NCBI GenBank assembly: GCA_021808985.1
Contig: JAKBAQ010000110.1
Span: 1 to 8,757, forward strand
DNA: 8,757 nucleotides
Source: Pseudomonadota bacterium
Lineage (GTDB): Bacteria; Pseudomonadota; Alphaproteobacteria; Acetobacterales; Acetobacteraceae
Direction of reading: 5' to 3'
Part shown: positions 1-6,070 of the stretch, one piece after another
Numbering within the stretch: position 1 is the first letter of the stretch
Layout of the letters: every line of letters starts with the position of its first letter
The notes under the pieces: model-generated
The model's input: only the letters and a program-made list of their open reading frames with translations
What the model was told of the DNA's origin: nothing
The model's database searches: none
Translations under genes and position numbers: made by a program

Positions 1-1
1 G

Positions 2-88
2 ATGCAGCAATTTTATGGCCCTTGCAACCAGGCCGTGGCCGCGGGTGATTCCCATGACGGCGGCTTTGCTCTAGACTTCCAGGCATGA
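2..88 (+). CDS. 3' end of an unidentified upstream gene (partial)
   Basis: An open frame enters at the left edge and ends at the TGA at 86-88, giving about 28 residues that end in GGFALDFQA. The stop overlaps the ATG of the next gene (85-87) as ATGA, the same kind of coupling seen at other junctions in this window; this is the main reason to think the frame is real. The other two forward frames stop earlier (46-48 and 72-74). The fragment is too short to identify a family. It could equally be non-coding leader sequence. Confidence 0.35.
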   Translation: MQQFYGPCNQAVAAGDSHDGGFALDFQA

Positions 89-2448
89 ATGAAATGCGGC
101 CGATAGAACCGGAACTCGATGGATTGGAAATGTTGACGGCCATTGAGCGGAAGCTGCTCTGGCTATCCTCATGGATGATCCATAACGCCAACCATCTGCG
201 GCCAAACCGCGATGGCCTGAAAGTCGGCGGGCATCAGGCTTCCTGCGCCTCGGTTACCGCCATCATGGCGGCTTTGTATTTTGACAGCCTGCGCCCGCAG
301 GACCGGGTGGCGGTGAAGCCGCATGCCGGCCCGGTGCTGCATGCCGTCAATTATCTTTTTGGCCGGCAGAGCGTGGAGCAGATGGCGGGGCTGCGCCAGT
401 TTGGCGGCGCGCAGGCTTATCCGTCGCGCACCAAGGATGGACCGGAGATTGATTTTTCCACCGGCTCGGTCGGCCTTGGCGTGGCGATGACCAGCTTCAC
501 CTCGCTGATGCAGGATTATGTGCGCGCGCATGCCATGGTGGACCCCGACGCCCCGCGCGGGCGGCAGATCGCCATCGCGGGCGATGCCGAGCTGGACGAG
601 GGCAACATCTATGAGGCCCTGCTGGAGGGCTGGAAGCACGATGTCCGCGATGTGTGGTGGGTGGTGGACTACAACCGCCAGAGCCTCGATTCGGTGATGC
701 CCGACCGGCTGTTCGGCCGCTTCGAGGGGTTGTTCCGCGACATGGGCTGGCGGGTCGTGATGTTGAAATACGGCAAGCGGCTGGAGGCGGCGTTCGCGCG
801 ACCGGGCGGTGGCGCGCTGCGCAACTGGGTGGATGCCTGCCCGAACTCGACCTATTCGGCGCTCACCTTTCAGGGCGGGGCGGCGTGGCGGCAGGCGATT
901 CTGGAGGATTTGGCCAAAAACCGGGGGGTGCGCGCGATCATCGATCCGCTGAGCGATGCGGAGCTTGGCGCGCTGATGACCAATCTGGCCGGGCATGACC
1001 TGGGCAGCCTGACCCAGGCGTTCCGCGCCGCTGCCCAGTCCAGCCAGCCGACCGTGTTCCTCGCTTATACCATCAAGGGCATGGGCCTGCCCTTTGCCGG
1101 GCATAAGGACAACCATGCCGGCATGATGACGGTGGAGCAGATGGATGCCTTCCGCGCCGCCATGAATATCCGCCCCGGGCATGAATGGGAGCGTTTCGAG
1201 GGGGTGGCCGCGCCGCGCGCGATGGAGAATTTTGTCAACAGCGTGCCTTACGCCACGCCGCTGACACCCGGCGGCCGCCGCCTGCCGGCGGCCAGCGTGC
1301 CGATTCCCGCCACGCTGCCGCAGCCGCGCATTACCGGTCGGCGCATGAGCACGCAGGCCGGGTTTGGCGAAATCCTCTCCGAAATCGGCCGGGCGCAGGG
1401 AGAGTCGGCCGAGATGTCGCGCCGCATTGTCACCATGAGCCCGGATGTGGCGGTTTCCACCAATCTCGGCCCCTGGATAAACCGGCGCGGCGTGTTTGAC
1501 CGGCACACCCGCGAGGATGCGTTCCGCGACGCCAAGCTGGCCAGCGCGCAACGCTGGGGCAGCAATGCCCAGGGGCAGCATATCGAGCTTGGTATCGCCG
1601 AGCAGAATCTCTTCCTCCTGCTCGGCGCCGCCGGGCTCTCGCATGATCTGAACGGCGCGCGGCTGCTGCCTGTCGGCACGGTGTATGACCCGTTCGTGAA
1701 CCGTGGCCATGATGCGCTGTTTTATGCCTGCTACCAGGATGCGCGGTTTCTGCTCATCTCCACCCCCAGCGGCATAACCCTGGCGCCCGAGGGCGGACAG
1801 CACCAGGCCACCAACACGCCGCTATTGGCGATCGTGCAGGACAGGCTGGCGAGCTTCGAGCCCGCCTATTGCGACGAGCTGGCGATTTTGCTGCGCCATG
1901 CCTTCGAGCATATGCAAAAGCCCGAGGGCTCGGCTGTTTGGCTGCGGCTCTCCACCCAGGTGCTGCCCCAGCCAGAGCGCACGCTGAATGCGGCGCATGT
2001 CATCGCTGGCGGGCATTGGGTGGTGCCGCCAGCACCGGGGGCTGGTATCGCCATCGCCACCCAGGGGGCGGTGGCGGGCGAGGCGGAAAAGGCCTTCGCC
2101 CTGCTGCGCGAGGATGTGCCCGAGGCCGGGCTGCTCGCCATCACCAGCCCCGACCGGCTGTATGCCGGATGGCGCGCGGCCCAGCGCCAGCGCCGCCAGG
2201 GGCTGCATGCCAGTTCGCATATCGAAGACCTGCTTGCCCCGCTCGCGCCCGGCGCGGCGCTGGTGAGCGTGCTGGACGGCCATCCAGCGGCTCATGCCTG
2301 GCTCGGCGGCGTGCGCGGCAACCGGATCATGGCGCTGGGGCCTGACCGTTTCGGCCAGTCGGGCGATATCACCGATCTCTACCATGAATACGAGATTGAC
2401 GCGGCGGCGATTCTGGACGCGTGCGCGGAAGGCCTGCTCGGAACTTGA
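85..2448 (+). CDS. Transketolase / homodimeric pyruvate dehydrogenase E1-like ThDP enzyme
   Basis: A 787-residue thiamine-diphosphate enzyme of the single-chain 2-oxoacid dehydrogenase E1 (AceE-like) branch of the transketolase superfamily, expected to be cytosolic. The N-terminal half carries the ThDP/Mg motif: IAGDAELDEGN at about 163-174 and VVDYNRQSLD at about 193-202. This matches the GDGEMDE...N pattern of AceE better than the shorter transketolase version. The pyrimidine-domain signature LGIAEQNLF lies at about 502-510, with Glu506 the likely activating glutamate. Near the C-terminus, DRFGQSGD (about 754-761) resembles the DGFGRSD of AceE. It is roughly 100 residues shorter than E. coli AceE (887). 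ATG 85 is used; ATG 94 is an in-frame alternative and neither has a strong Shine-Dalgarno. Substrate is unknown: no E2 or E3 gene is visible here. It overlaps a membrane acyltransferase gene downstream. Confidence 0.85.
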   Translation: MNEMRPIEPELDGLEMLTAIERKLLWLSSWMIHNANHLRPNRDGLKVGGHQASCASVTAIMAALYFDSLRPQDRVAVKPHAGPVLHAVNYLFGRQSVEQMAGLRQFGGAQAYPSRTKDGPEIDFSTGSVGLGVAMTSFTSLMQDYVRAHAMVDPDAPRGRQIAIAGDAELDEGNIYEALLEGWKHDVRDVWWVVDYNRQSLDSVMPDRLFGRFEGLFRDMGWRVVMLKYGKRLEAAFARPGGGALRNWVDACPNSTYSALTFQGGAAWRQAILEDLAKNRGVRAIIDPLSDAELGALMTNLAGHDLGSLTQAFRAAAQSSQPTVFLAYTIKGMGLPFAGHKDNHAGMMTVEQMDAFRAAMNIRPGHEWERFEGVAAPRAMENFVNSVPYATPLTPGGRRLPAASVPIPATLPQPRITGRRMSTQAGFGEILSEIGRAQGESAEMSRRIVTMSPDVAVSTNLGPWINRRGVFDRHTREDAFRDAKLASAQRWGSNAQGQHIELGIAEQNLFLLLGAAGLSHDLNGARLLPVGTVYDPFVNRGHDALFYACYQDARFLLISTPSGITLAPEGGQHQATNTPLLAIVQDRLASFEPAYCDELAILLRHAFEHMQKPEGSAVWLRLSTQVLPQPERTLNAAHVIAGGHWVVPPAPGAGIAIATQGAVAGEAEKAFALLREDVPEAGLLAITSPDRLYAGWRAAQRQRRQGLHASSHIEDLLAPLAPGAALVSVLDGHPAAHAWLGGVRGNRIMALGPDRFGQSGDITDLYHEYEIDAAAILDACAEGLLGT

Positions 2449-3479
2449 AAGCAGCCGCATTACGCGCGCCGGGGCGCCGGCTTGGCTCGCTGGAGCTTGG
2501 CCGGCTGGTCGCCGCCAGCCTGGTCATGATCTCACACCTCGTCAGCCTGAGCGCCGCCCCCGGCCCGCTTGGGGTGCAATATTTCTTCGTGCTCAGCGGC
2601 TTCGTGATGATCACCGCGCATCATGGCGATTTTGGCCACGCGCGCGGGCCGTTCAAATTCTGGTGGCGGCGGATATGCCGGATTTATCCGCTCTACTGGC
2701 TCATGCTGCTGCCGGTGATGTTCTACTATTACCACGGGCTGGCCCCGGCGGGCACCAACTGGGCGCTCTTCTCACTGGCGCCGCATGTGGTGAACGACCT
2801 GATCCCCCCGGCCTGGACGCTGCGTTACGAGGTCGCCTTCTACATCATGTTCGGCCTGTGCCTGCTACCCTTTATTGGCCGGGTTATCCTGGCGGGATGG
2901 GTGCTGAGCGTGCTCTGGCTGCTGGTGCCGATCCGGGTGTTCCGGCTTTTCCATATCCACCGCTACAACATCATGTTTCTGCATGCGGTTGGTCTCAACA
3001 ACCATTTCATTTCAGTTTTTGAACTATATTTCTTCGCCGGGCTGCTCGGCGGCTGGCTGCTGATAAAATCGCGCCCCAGCATCATGCTGGCGCTGGCGGG
3101 GTTGCTCATCGGCGGGGTGCTGATGTTCATGAAACTCGGCGTTACCCAATGGGGATATGTTTATCCGGGGCCGCTCAATCTCGCGGTATTGGCGCTCGGC
3201 TATGCCGGAGTGATGTTCGGCCTGGCCATGCTGGAGCATTGCGGCATTCTGCGGCTGGGCAAATGGGCGGCCAGGGCGGGGGCTGTTTCCTACCCGCTCT
3301 ATATTTCGCATTCGCCGCTGCTGCTGGCGGCCGATACGCTGCTGCCGGCGCATTGGCGCGCGAATATTCTGGTGGAAGGCGTACTGCTGCTGCTGATCTA
3401 CGCCCTGGCCATCTGGCTGACATTCAACGTGGACCGGCCGCTGCAGCGCCTGCTGCGCCGGGGTTACAAAAACGCCTGA
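2445..3479 (+). CDS. Acyltransferase 3 family integral membrane protein (OafA/YrhL-like)
   Basis: A 344-residue polytopic membrane protein that should transfer acyl groups to a sugar or other extracytoplasmic acceptor. Family hallmarks are visible: SLELGRLVAASLVMISHL near the N-terminus with the conserved TM1 histidine, YFFVLSGFVM, then RRICRIYPLYW, then AWTLRYEV. Hydrophobic helices follow to the C-terminus, which ends in a basic tail (DRPLQRLLRRG). The chosen start is TTG 2445, which overlaps the preceding stop as TTGA and has GGAAGG at 2427-2432. GTG 2421 is an alternative that adds eight residues. Coupling to the E1-like gene suggests co-expression but does not reveal the acceptor. Its last 16 nt overlap the convergent LysR gene. 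Exact substrate is unknown. Confidence 0.85.
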   Translation: MKAAALRAPGRRLGSLELGRLVAASLVMISHLVSLSAAPGPLGVQYFFVLSGFVMITAHHGDFGHARGPFKFWWRRICRIYPLYWLMLLPVMFYYYHGLAPAGTNWALFSLAPHVVNDLIPPAWTLRYEVAFYIMFGLCLLPFIGRVILAGWVLSVLWLLVPIRVFRLFHIHRYNIMFLHAVGLNNHFISVFELYFFAGLLGGWLLIKSRPSIMLALAGLLIGGVLMFMKLGVTQWGYVYPGPLNLAVLALGYAGVMFGLAMLEHCGILRLGKWAARAGAVSYPLYISHSPLLLAADTLLPAHWRANILVEGVLLLLIYALAIWLTFNVDRPLQRLLRRGYKNA

Positions 3480-4333
3480 GCGCGGCAAAGTTTCACGAAA
3501 TTCGCCGCCGCCGGGGGGAGCGGACGCCCGGCCACCGCGGTGAGCAGGATGCGCCGGGAGAGTTCGGGGTCGGTGAAGCGGCGCGCCACCAGCGGCGGCG
3601 CAATGCCCAGCCGGCCGGAGAGCAGCGCGATGCCCAGCCCGGCGCCCACCAGATCCAGCAATTGCGCCACCGCGCCGTTGCAACGCTGCAAGCGCAGAGA
3701 AAATCCGCTGATCCGCTCAAAATTTTGCGCGAAGCCGCCACAGGCGTCACCAACCAGAATGGTCTCCTCCAGCACATCGCGCCCGGTCAGCTCGTTGCGC
3801 GCGGCCAATGGATGGTCTCCCGGCAGCACGGCGACGGCATTCTCGGTATAGAGCGGCCAGCGGTTCAACCGCTCCGGCAGGTCGCAATCATCGGGCAGCA
3901 GCGCACAGTCCAGCCGGTCGGTCAGCATGGCGTCAATCAGCGCCGCGGGGCTGGATTCGTTGAAATGCAGCGCGCAGCCGGGCAGCATTTTCGTCACCTC
4001 GCGCACGGCGCCGACGATGCTCGCCGTTCCCACGCCGGGGCCGAGGCCAATTTTCAGGCTGGCCGGCACATTCCCCCGCCGCGCCCGCGCCAGCGCGGTG
4101 GCGGCATCGGCGGCCTCCAGCATGCTTTCCAGATGCGGGCACAAGGCGCGCCCCAGCTCGGTGAGCTGGGTTAAATTTCGTTCACGGAACAGGAGCGCGC
4201 CGCCGAGTTCTTCCTCCAGCCGCTGAATGGCGCGCGAGAATGCCGGCTGCGTGACATTGCATTGCTCCGCCGCCCGCGAAAAATTGAGCGTGCGGCATAA
4301 AGTGATGAAATAGCGGACTTGTGAGAGTTCCAT
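3464..4333 (-). CDS. LysR-type transcriptional regulator
   Basis: A 289-residue LysR-family regulator. The N-terminal winged helix-turn-helix is clear: MELSQVRYFITLCRTLNFSR, then AAEQCNVTQPAFSRAIQRLE at about 21-40 and LFRERNLTQLTELGRAL at about 48-64. The effector domain (about 91-289) includes the typical VLPGDHPLA at 169-177 and the LVGAGLGIALLSG segment. Cys198 in the ILVGDACGG segment sits near the position of the OxyR peroxidatic cysteine, but the next cysteine is 20 residues on (Cys218) instead of 9, so OxyR chemistry is not established. It starts three bases after the peroxiredoxin-like stop, with GAGGGG at 4344-4349 as ribosome site inside that gene, so it is probably co-transcribed with it. 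Likely targets are the divergent redox operons; this is inference. Its 3' end overlaps the acyltransferase gene tail to tail. Confidence 0.93.
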   Translation of the reverse strand: MELSQVRYFITLCRTLNFSRAAEQCNVTQPAFSRAIQRLEEELGGALLFRERNLTQLTELGRALCPHLESMLEAADAATALARARRGNVPASLKIGLGPGVGTASIVGAVREVTKMLPGCALHFNESSPAALIDAMLTDRLDCALLPDDCDLPERLNRWPLYTENAVAVLPGDHPLAARNELTGRDVLEETILVGDACGGFAQNFERISGFSLRLQRCNGAVAQLLDLVGAGLGIALLSGRLGIAPPLVARRFTDPELSRRILLTAVAGRPLPPAAANFVKLCRAQAFL

Positions 4334-4336
4334 CCG

Positions 4337-5008
4337 CTACATTCCCCTCAGCGCGGCCAGTATATCGTCCGGCTCCGCGCGGTGGGTGAAGTCAACATCC
4401 ACGAACCGCCAGGCGATGCGGCCATCCGGCGCGATGATGAAGGTGGCCGGCACCGGCAGGCACCAGGCGGCGTTGCCGTGGCGCTGGGGGAAATTCAGCC
4501 CCGAGGCATCTAGCCGCGCGCGGTAGAGCTTGGGGATTTTGAACACGACGCCGACGGACAGGCCAACGCCGAAATCCACATCCGCCAGTACCTCAAACAG
4601 CGCGCCGTGGCGGTTTTTCATGCTGAGCGGCAGTCCGCCGGTCTCGGGGGTGAGCGCCAGCAAGCTGGCGCCGGCATCCTCGATGCGCGGCAACGCCTCC
4701 GCCAGGGCATCCAGCGCGAGCTTGCAGAAGGGGCACCACTCGCCGCGAAAAAACGAGAGCACCACCGGCCCGCGCGCCAGCTGGTCGGCCAGCGCCACCA
4801 GCCTGCCCTCGGCGCTGGGCAGCACGAAATCCGGAAACATCGCGCCGGTTTGCGCGATGCCGGAGAGAAACCCCGCCCGGTTGAGCTTGAGCAGGATTTC
4901 CTGATACGCCGCCTCCCACTCCGCGCTCTGGCGCCGGCTGGCGAGCAACGCATCGAGGCGGGATGCCAGTGTGTCGATTTTCAGCTCCTTTCTCCCGCCT
5001 GTGGACAC
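4337..5008 (-). CDS. Peroxiredoxin-like (AhpC/TSA) thioredoxin-fold protein
   Basis: A 223-residue cytosolic protein (no signal peptide) of the AhpC/TSA-redoxin superfamily, expected to reduce peroxides through a reactive cysteine. The fold core is visible: MFPDFVLPSAEGRLVALADQ at 57-76, then VVLSFFRGEWCPFC at 82-95 with Cys92 and Cys95 as the CxxC pair, and VPATFIIAPDGRIAWRF at 186-202 with the cis-proline. Cys183 is a further possible resolving residue. The start is uncertain. The only standard codon near the N-terminus is GTG 5008, which lacks a Shine-Dalgarno, whereas AAGGAG at 4990-4985 lies six bases before an ATC codon (4978), where family members would be expected to begin. It lies between the Met-rich secreted protein and the LysR gene on the same strand, suggesting an oxidant-response unit. 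Confidence 0.85.
   Translation of the reverse strand: MSTGGRKELKIDTLASRLDALLASRRQSAEWEAAYQEILLKLNRAGFLSGIAQTGAMFPDFVLPSAEGRLVALADQLARGPVVLSFFRGEWCPFCKLALDALAEALPRIEDAGASLLALTPETGGLPLSMKNRHGALFEVLADVDFGVGLSVGVVFKIPKLYRARLDASGLNFPQRHGNAAWCLPVPATFIIAPDGRIAWRFVDVDFTHRAEPDDILAALRGM
4344..4349 (-). promoter_or_regulatory. Ribosome binding site of the LysR gene
   Basis: GAGGGG on the minus strand lies 10 nt before the ATG at 4333-4331, inside the last codons of the peroxiredoxin-like gene. It supports that start and coupled expression of the two genes. Confidence 0.55.
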
Positions 5009-5012
5009 TTTA

Positions 5013-5031
5013 TCGCGCCGGCGCGGCGCGA
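5013..5031 (-). terminator. GC-rich hairpin between Met-rich and peroxiredoxin-like genes
   Basis: TCGCGCC (5013-5019) and GGCGCGA (5025-5031) form a perfect 7-bp stem with a 5-nt loop in the 33-bp gap between the two minus-strand genes. No U-tract follows, so it is a weak intrinsic terminator at best. It could instead be an attenuator or an mRNA-stabilising 3' hairpin, letting the abundant small upstream protein be made in excess. Confidence 0.35.
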
Positions 5032-5041
5032 TGACAATGCA

Positions 5042-5299
5042 TTATTGCTGCATGCCATTGCTGGACATGCCGCCCGGCGCCATCGTGTTCGCCTTCATGG
5101 CGTCCGGCTTCATCGCATCGGTCTTTTTAGCCGCCGGCGCCATGGTGTTGTGCGACATGCCGTTGCTGCTCATGCCGCTTGGCGCCATCGTGTTGCCGCC
5201 CATGGCGTTGGTGCTCATGGTGTTGGCGCTCTGCGCCAGCGCGGCGCCGGCGCTGAACATGAAAGCGCAGAGGGCGGCGGAAAAAATGCGTGACTTCAT
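5042..5299 (-). CDS. Secreted methionine-rich pentapeptide (MXKDX-type) repeat protein, MrpX-like
   Basis: An 85-residue precursor. Residues 1-22 form a Sec signal peptide (MKSRIF, a hydrophobic core, then AALA before Gln23). The mature ~63-residue chain is low-complexity, rich in Asn, Ser, Ala, Gly and Lys, and contains 11 methionines. Every one is in a strict five-residue register (28, 33, 38, 43, 48, 53, 63, 68, 73, 78, 83); only position 58 breaks it, with Lys. There are no cysteines in the mature part, so it should be unfolded and periplasmic. It fits the family of pentapeptide MXKDX repeat proteins and resembles MrpX of Azospira, a sacrificial methionine scavenger of hypochlorous acid. 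The start is fixed by AGGAG at 5308-5312 and the signal peptide. It is divergent from a cytochrome b / YedY-like operon, which fits a methionine sulfoxide recycling role (inference). Confidence 0.85.
   Translation of the reverse strand: MKSRIFSAALCAFMFSAGAALAQSANTMSTNAMGGNTMAPSGMSSNGMSHNTMAPAAKKTDAMKPDAMKANTMAPGGMSSNGMQQ
5051..5194 (-). repeat. Imperfect 39-bp direct repeat inside the Met-rich gene
   Basis: Copies at 5051-5089 and 5156-5194 match at 34 of 39 positions. They encode the module NTMAP(G/S)GMSSNGM twice (mature-chain residues about 36-48 and 71-83). Much of the match is also at third codon positions, suggesting a fairly recent internal duplication and not just amino-acid convergence. 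Confidence 0.7.
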
Positions 5300-5307
5300 G
5301 GGAAAAT

Positions 5308-5312
5308 CTCCT
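5308..5312 (-). promoter_or_regulatory. Ribosome binding site of the Met-rich protein gene
   Basis: AGGAG on the minus strand lies 8 nt before ATG 5299. It selects this start over the longer open frame upstream, which lacks a signal peptide at its N-terminus. Confidence 0.75.
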
Positions 5313-5321
5313 GTTATATAG

Positions 5322-5336
5322 CCGGACAAGCTCCGG
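5322..5336 (-). promoter_or_regulatory. Inverted repeat in the leader of the Met-rich gene
   Basis: CCGGA-N5-TCCGG is a perfect 5-bp dyad located just upstream of the AT-rich TATATAA and the Shine-Dalgarno of the Met-rich gene. It may be an operator half-site pair or a small leader hairpin. The function is not shown by sequence alone. Confidence 0.3.
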
Positions 5337-5372
5337 TGAGAGCGGTATGCCCCGCCGCGGGCGGCACGGGCC

Positions 5373-5400
5373 AATGCTCTTTGGGCATTAATTCCATGCC
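5373..5400. promoter_or_regulatory. Candidate operator: three ATGC/GCAT half-sites at 11-bp spacing
   Basis: The divergent intergenic region contains ATGC (5374-5377), GCAT (5385-5388) and ATGC (5396-5399), each separated by 7 bp. They form two overlapping dyads, AATGC-N7-GCATT and GGCAT-N7-ATGCC, whose centres are 11 bp (one helical turn) apart. The first dyad contains T-N11-A (5375 and 5387), the classic LysR-box geometry. It lies midway between the Met-rich gene (start 5299) and the cytochrome b gene (start 5459), so one regulator could control both directions. The nearby LysR is the obvious candidate, by inference. Confidence 0.45.
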
Positions 5401-5446
5401 TGGACGCGAACCCGCCCCGGGCGCAGCCTGTGCCGGAGATAAAGCA

Positions 5447-5452
5447 AGGGGA
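5447..5452 (+). promoter_or_regulatory. Ribosome binding site of the cytochrome b gene
   Basis: AGGGGA lies 6 nt before ATG 5459. It fixes the start there and excludes the 41-residue upstream extension of the open frame, which is non-hydrophobic, Pro/Gly/Cys-rich and unlike the family. Confidence 0.7.
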
Positions 5453-5458
5453 TGTGGC

Positions 5459-6070
5459 ATGGCTGACAAGAAACCAAAACGCCGGGTGATCCACCCATGG
5501 CCGCTGCGGCTCACACATTGGCTGAACGCGCTGGCGATTGTGATGATGATCGGCAGCGGCTGGCAGATTTACGATGCCTCGCCGCTGTTCGGCTTCACGT
5601 TTCCCCGTCTCATCACCATTGGCCAATGGCTGGGCGCGGCCATTGCCTGGCATCTGGCGTTCATGTGGCTGCTGGTTGCCAACGGTCTGGTCTATTTCAT
5701 CTGGAGCGCCGCCAGCGGGCATTTCGGGAAGTTTTTTCCGCTCACGCCGCGCGCGCTCTGGCGGGATTTGAGCGCCGCCCTCACCTTCAGGATGACGCAT
5801 GAGGCCGGGGTTTATAACGCCGTGCAAAAGCTGCTGTATCTGGGCGTGCTGTTCGCGGGCGTGGTTATCGTCATATCCGGCCTGGCCATCTGGAAGCCGG
5901 TGCAGCTCTGGTTTTTCTGCGATTTGTGCGGCGGCTATGTCATCGCGCGCTATGTGCATTTCTTCGCCATGGCGGCCATTGCCGGCTTTCTGGCGGTCCA
6001 TGTGCTGCTGGTCGCCATCGTGCCCAAGGTGCTGCCACCCATGATCACGGGCGGGAGGATCGGGCCATGA
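5459..6070 (+). CDS. Membrane cytochrome b (b561/b6 type), electron donor to the Mo enzyme
   Basis: A 203-residue four-helix integral membrane protein of the bacterial cytochrome b561 / Ni-hydrogenase cytochrome b superfamily. It probably carries quinol electrons to the periplasmic molybdopterin enzyme encoded immediately downstream. Helices are at about 20-38, 57-82, 123-145 and 163-188. Candidate haem ligands are His20 (in LRLTHWLNAL), His65 (AIAWHLAFMW), His167 (RYVHFFAM) and His181. The basic N-terminus KKPKRR suggests a cytoplasmic N-end. Unusually, the predicted periplasmic loop after helix 3 carries FFCDLCGGY (Cys154, Cys157), a CxxC pair. It is not clearly YedZ/MsrQ itself (which is a larger ferric-reductase-like protein) but could fill the same role. 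The stop overlaps the next ATG as ATGA. Confidence 0.87.
   Translation: MADKKPKRRVIHPWPLRLTHWLNALAIVMMIGSGWQIYDASPLFGFTFPRLITIGQWLGAAIAWHLAFMWLLVANGLVYFIWSAASGHFGKFFPLTPRALWRDLSAALTFRMTHEAGVYNAVQKLLYLGVLFAGVVIVISGLAIWKPVQLWFFCDLCGGYVIARYVHFFAMAAIAGFLAVHVLLVAIVPKVLPPMITGGRIGP

Noticed and set aside
169..1803. 544-codon open frame on the minus strand opposite the E1-like gene
   Set aside because: It is antisense to a clearly conserved enzyme, its product is Arg/His/Gly/Pro-rich with no recognisable domain, and it arises from the high-GC codon bias of the real gene.
3464..3479. Tail-to-tail 16-nt overlap of acyltransferase and LysR genes as a regulatory antisense site
   Set aside because: Short convergent overlaps are common in compact genomes and nothing else in the sequence points to regulation here.
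3149..4174. 341-codon plus-strand frame across the acyltransferase end and the LysR gene
   Set aside because: It overlaps two well-supported genes in other frames and gives a low-complexity Gln/Arg/Ala product without family features.
5014..5025. 12-bp perfect palindrome CGCGCCGGCGCG as an operator
   Set aside because: Such CG-only palindromes are frequent by chance at this base composition. The 7-bp stem-loop reading at 5013-5031 is kept instead as a low-confidence hairpin.
5336..5458. 41-residue N-terminal extension of the cytochrome b frame
   Set aside because: It is Pro/Gly/Cys-rich and would cover the operator-like region. ATG 5459 has a well-spaced AGGGGA and starts with a normal basic N-terminus.
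5300..6001. Upstream extension of the Met-rich frame to 319 codons
   Set aside because: The extension is antisense to the cytochrome b, lacks a signal peptide at its N-terminus, and the internal ATG 5299 has a good ribosome site followed by a signal sequence.
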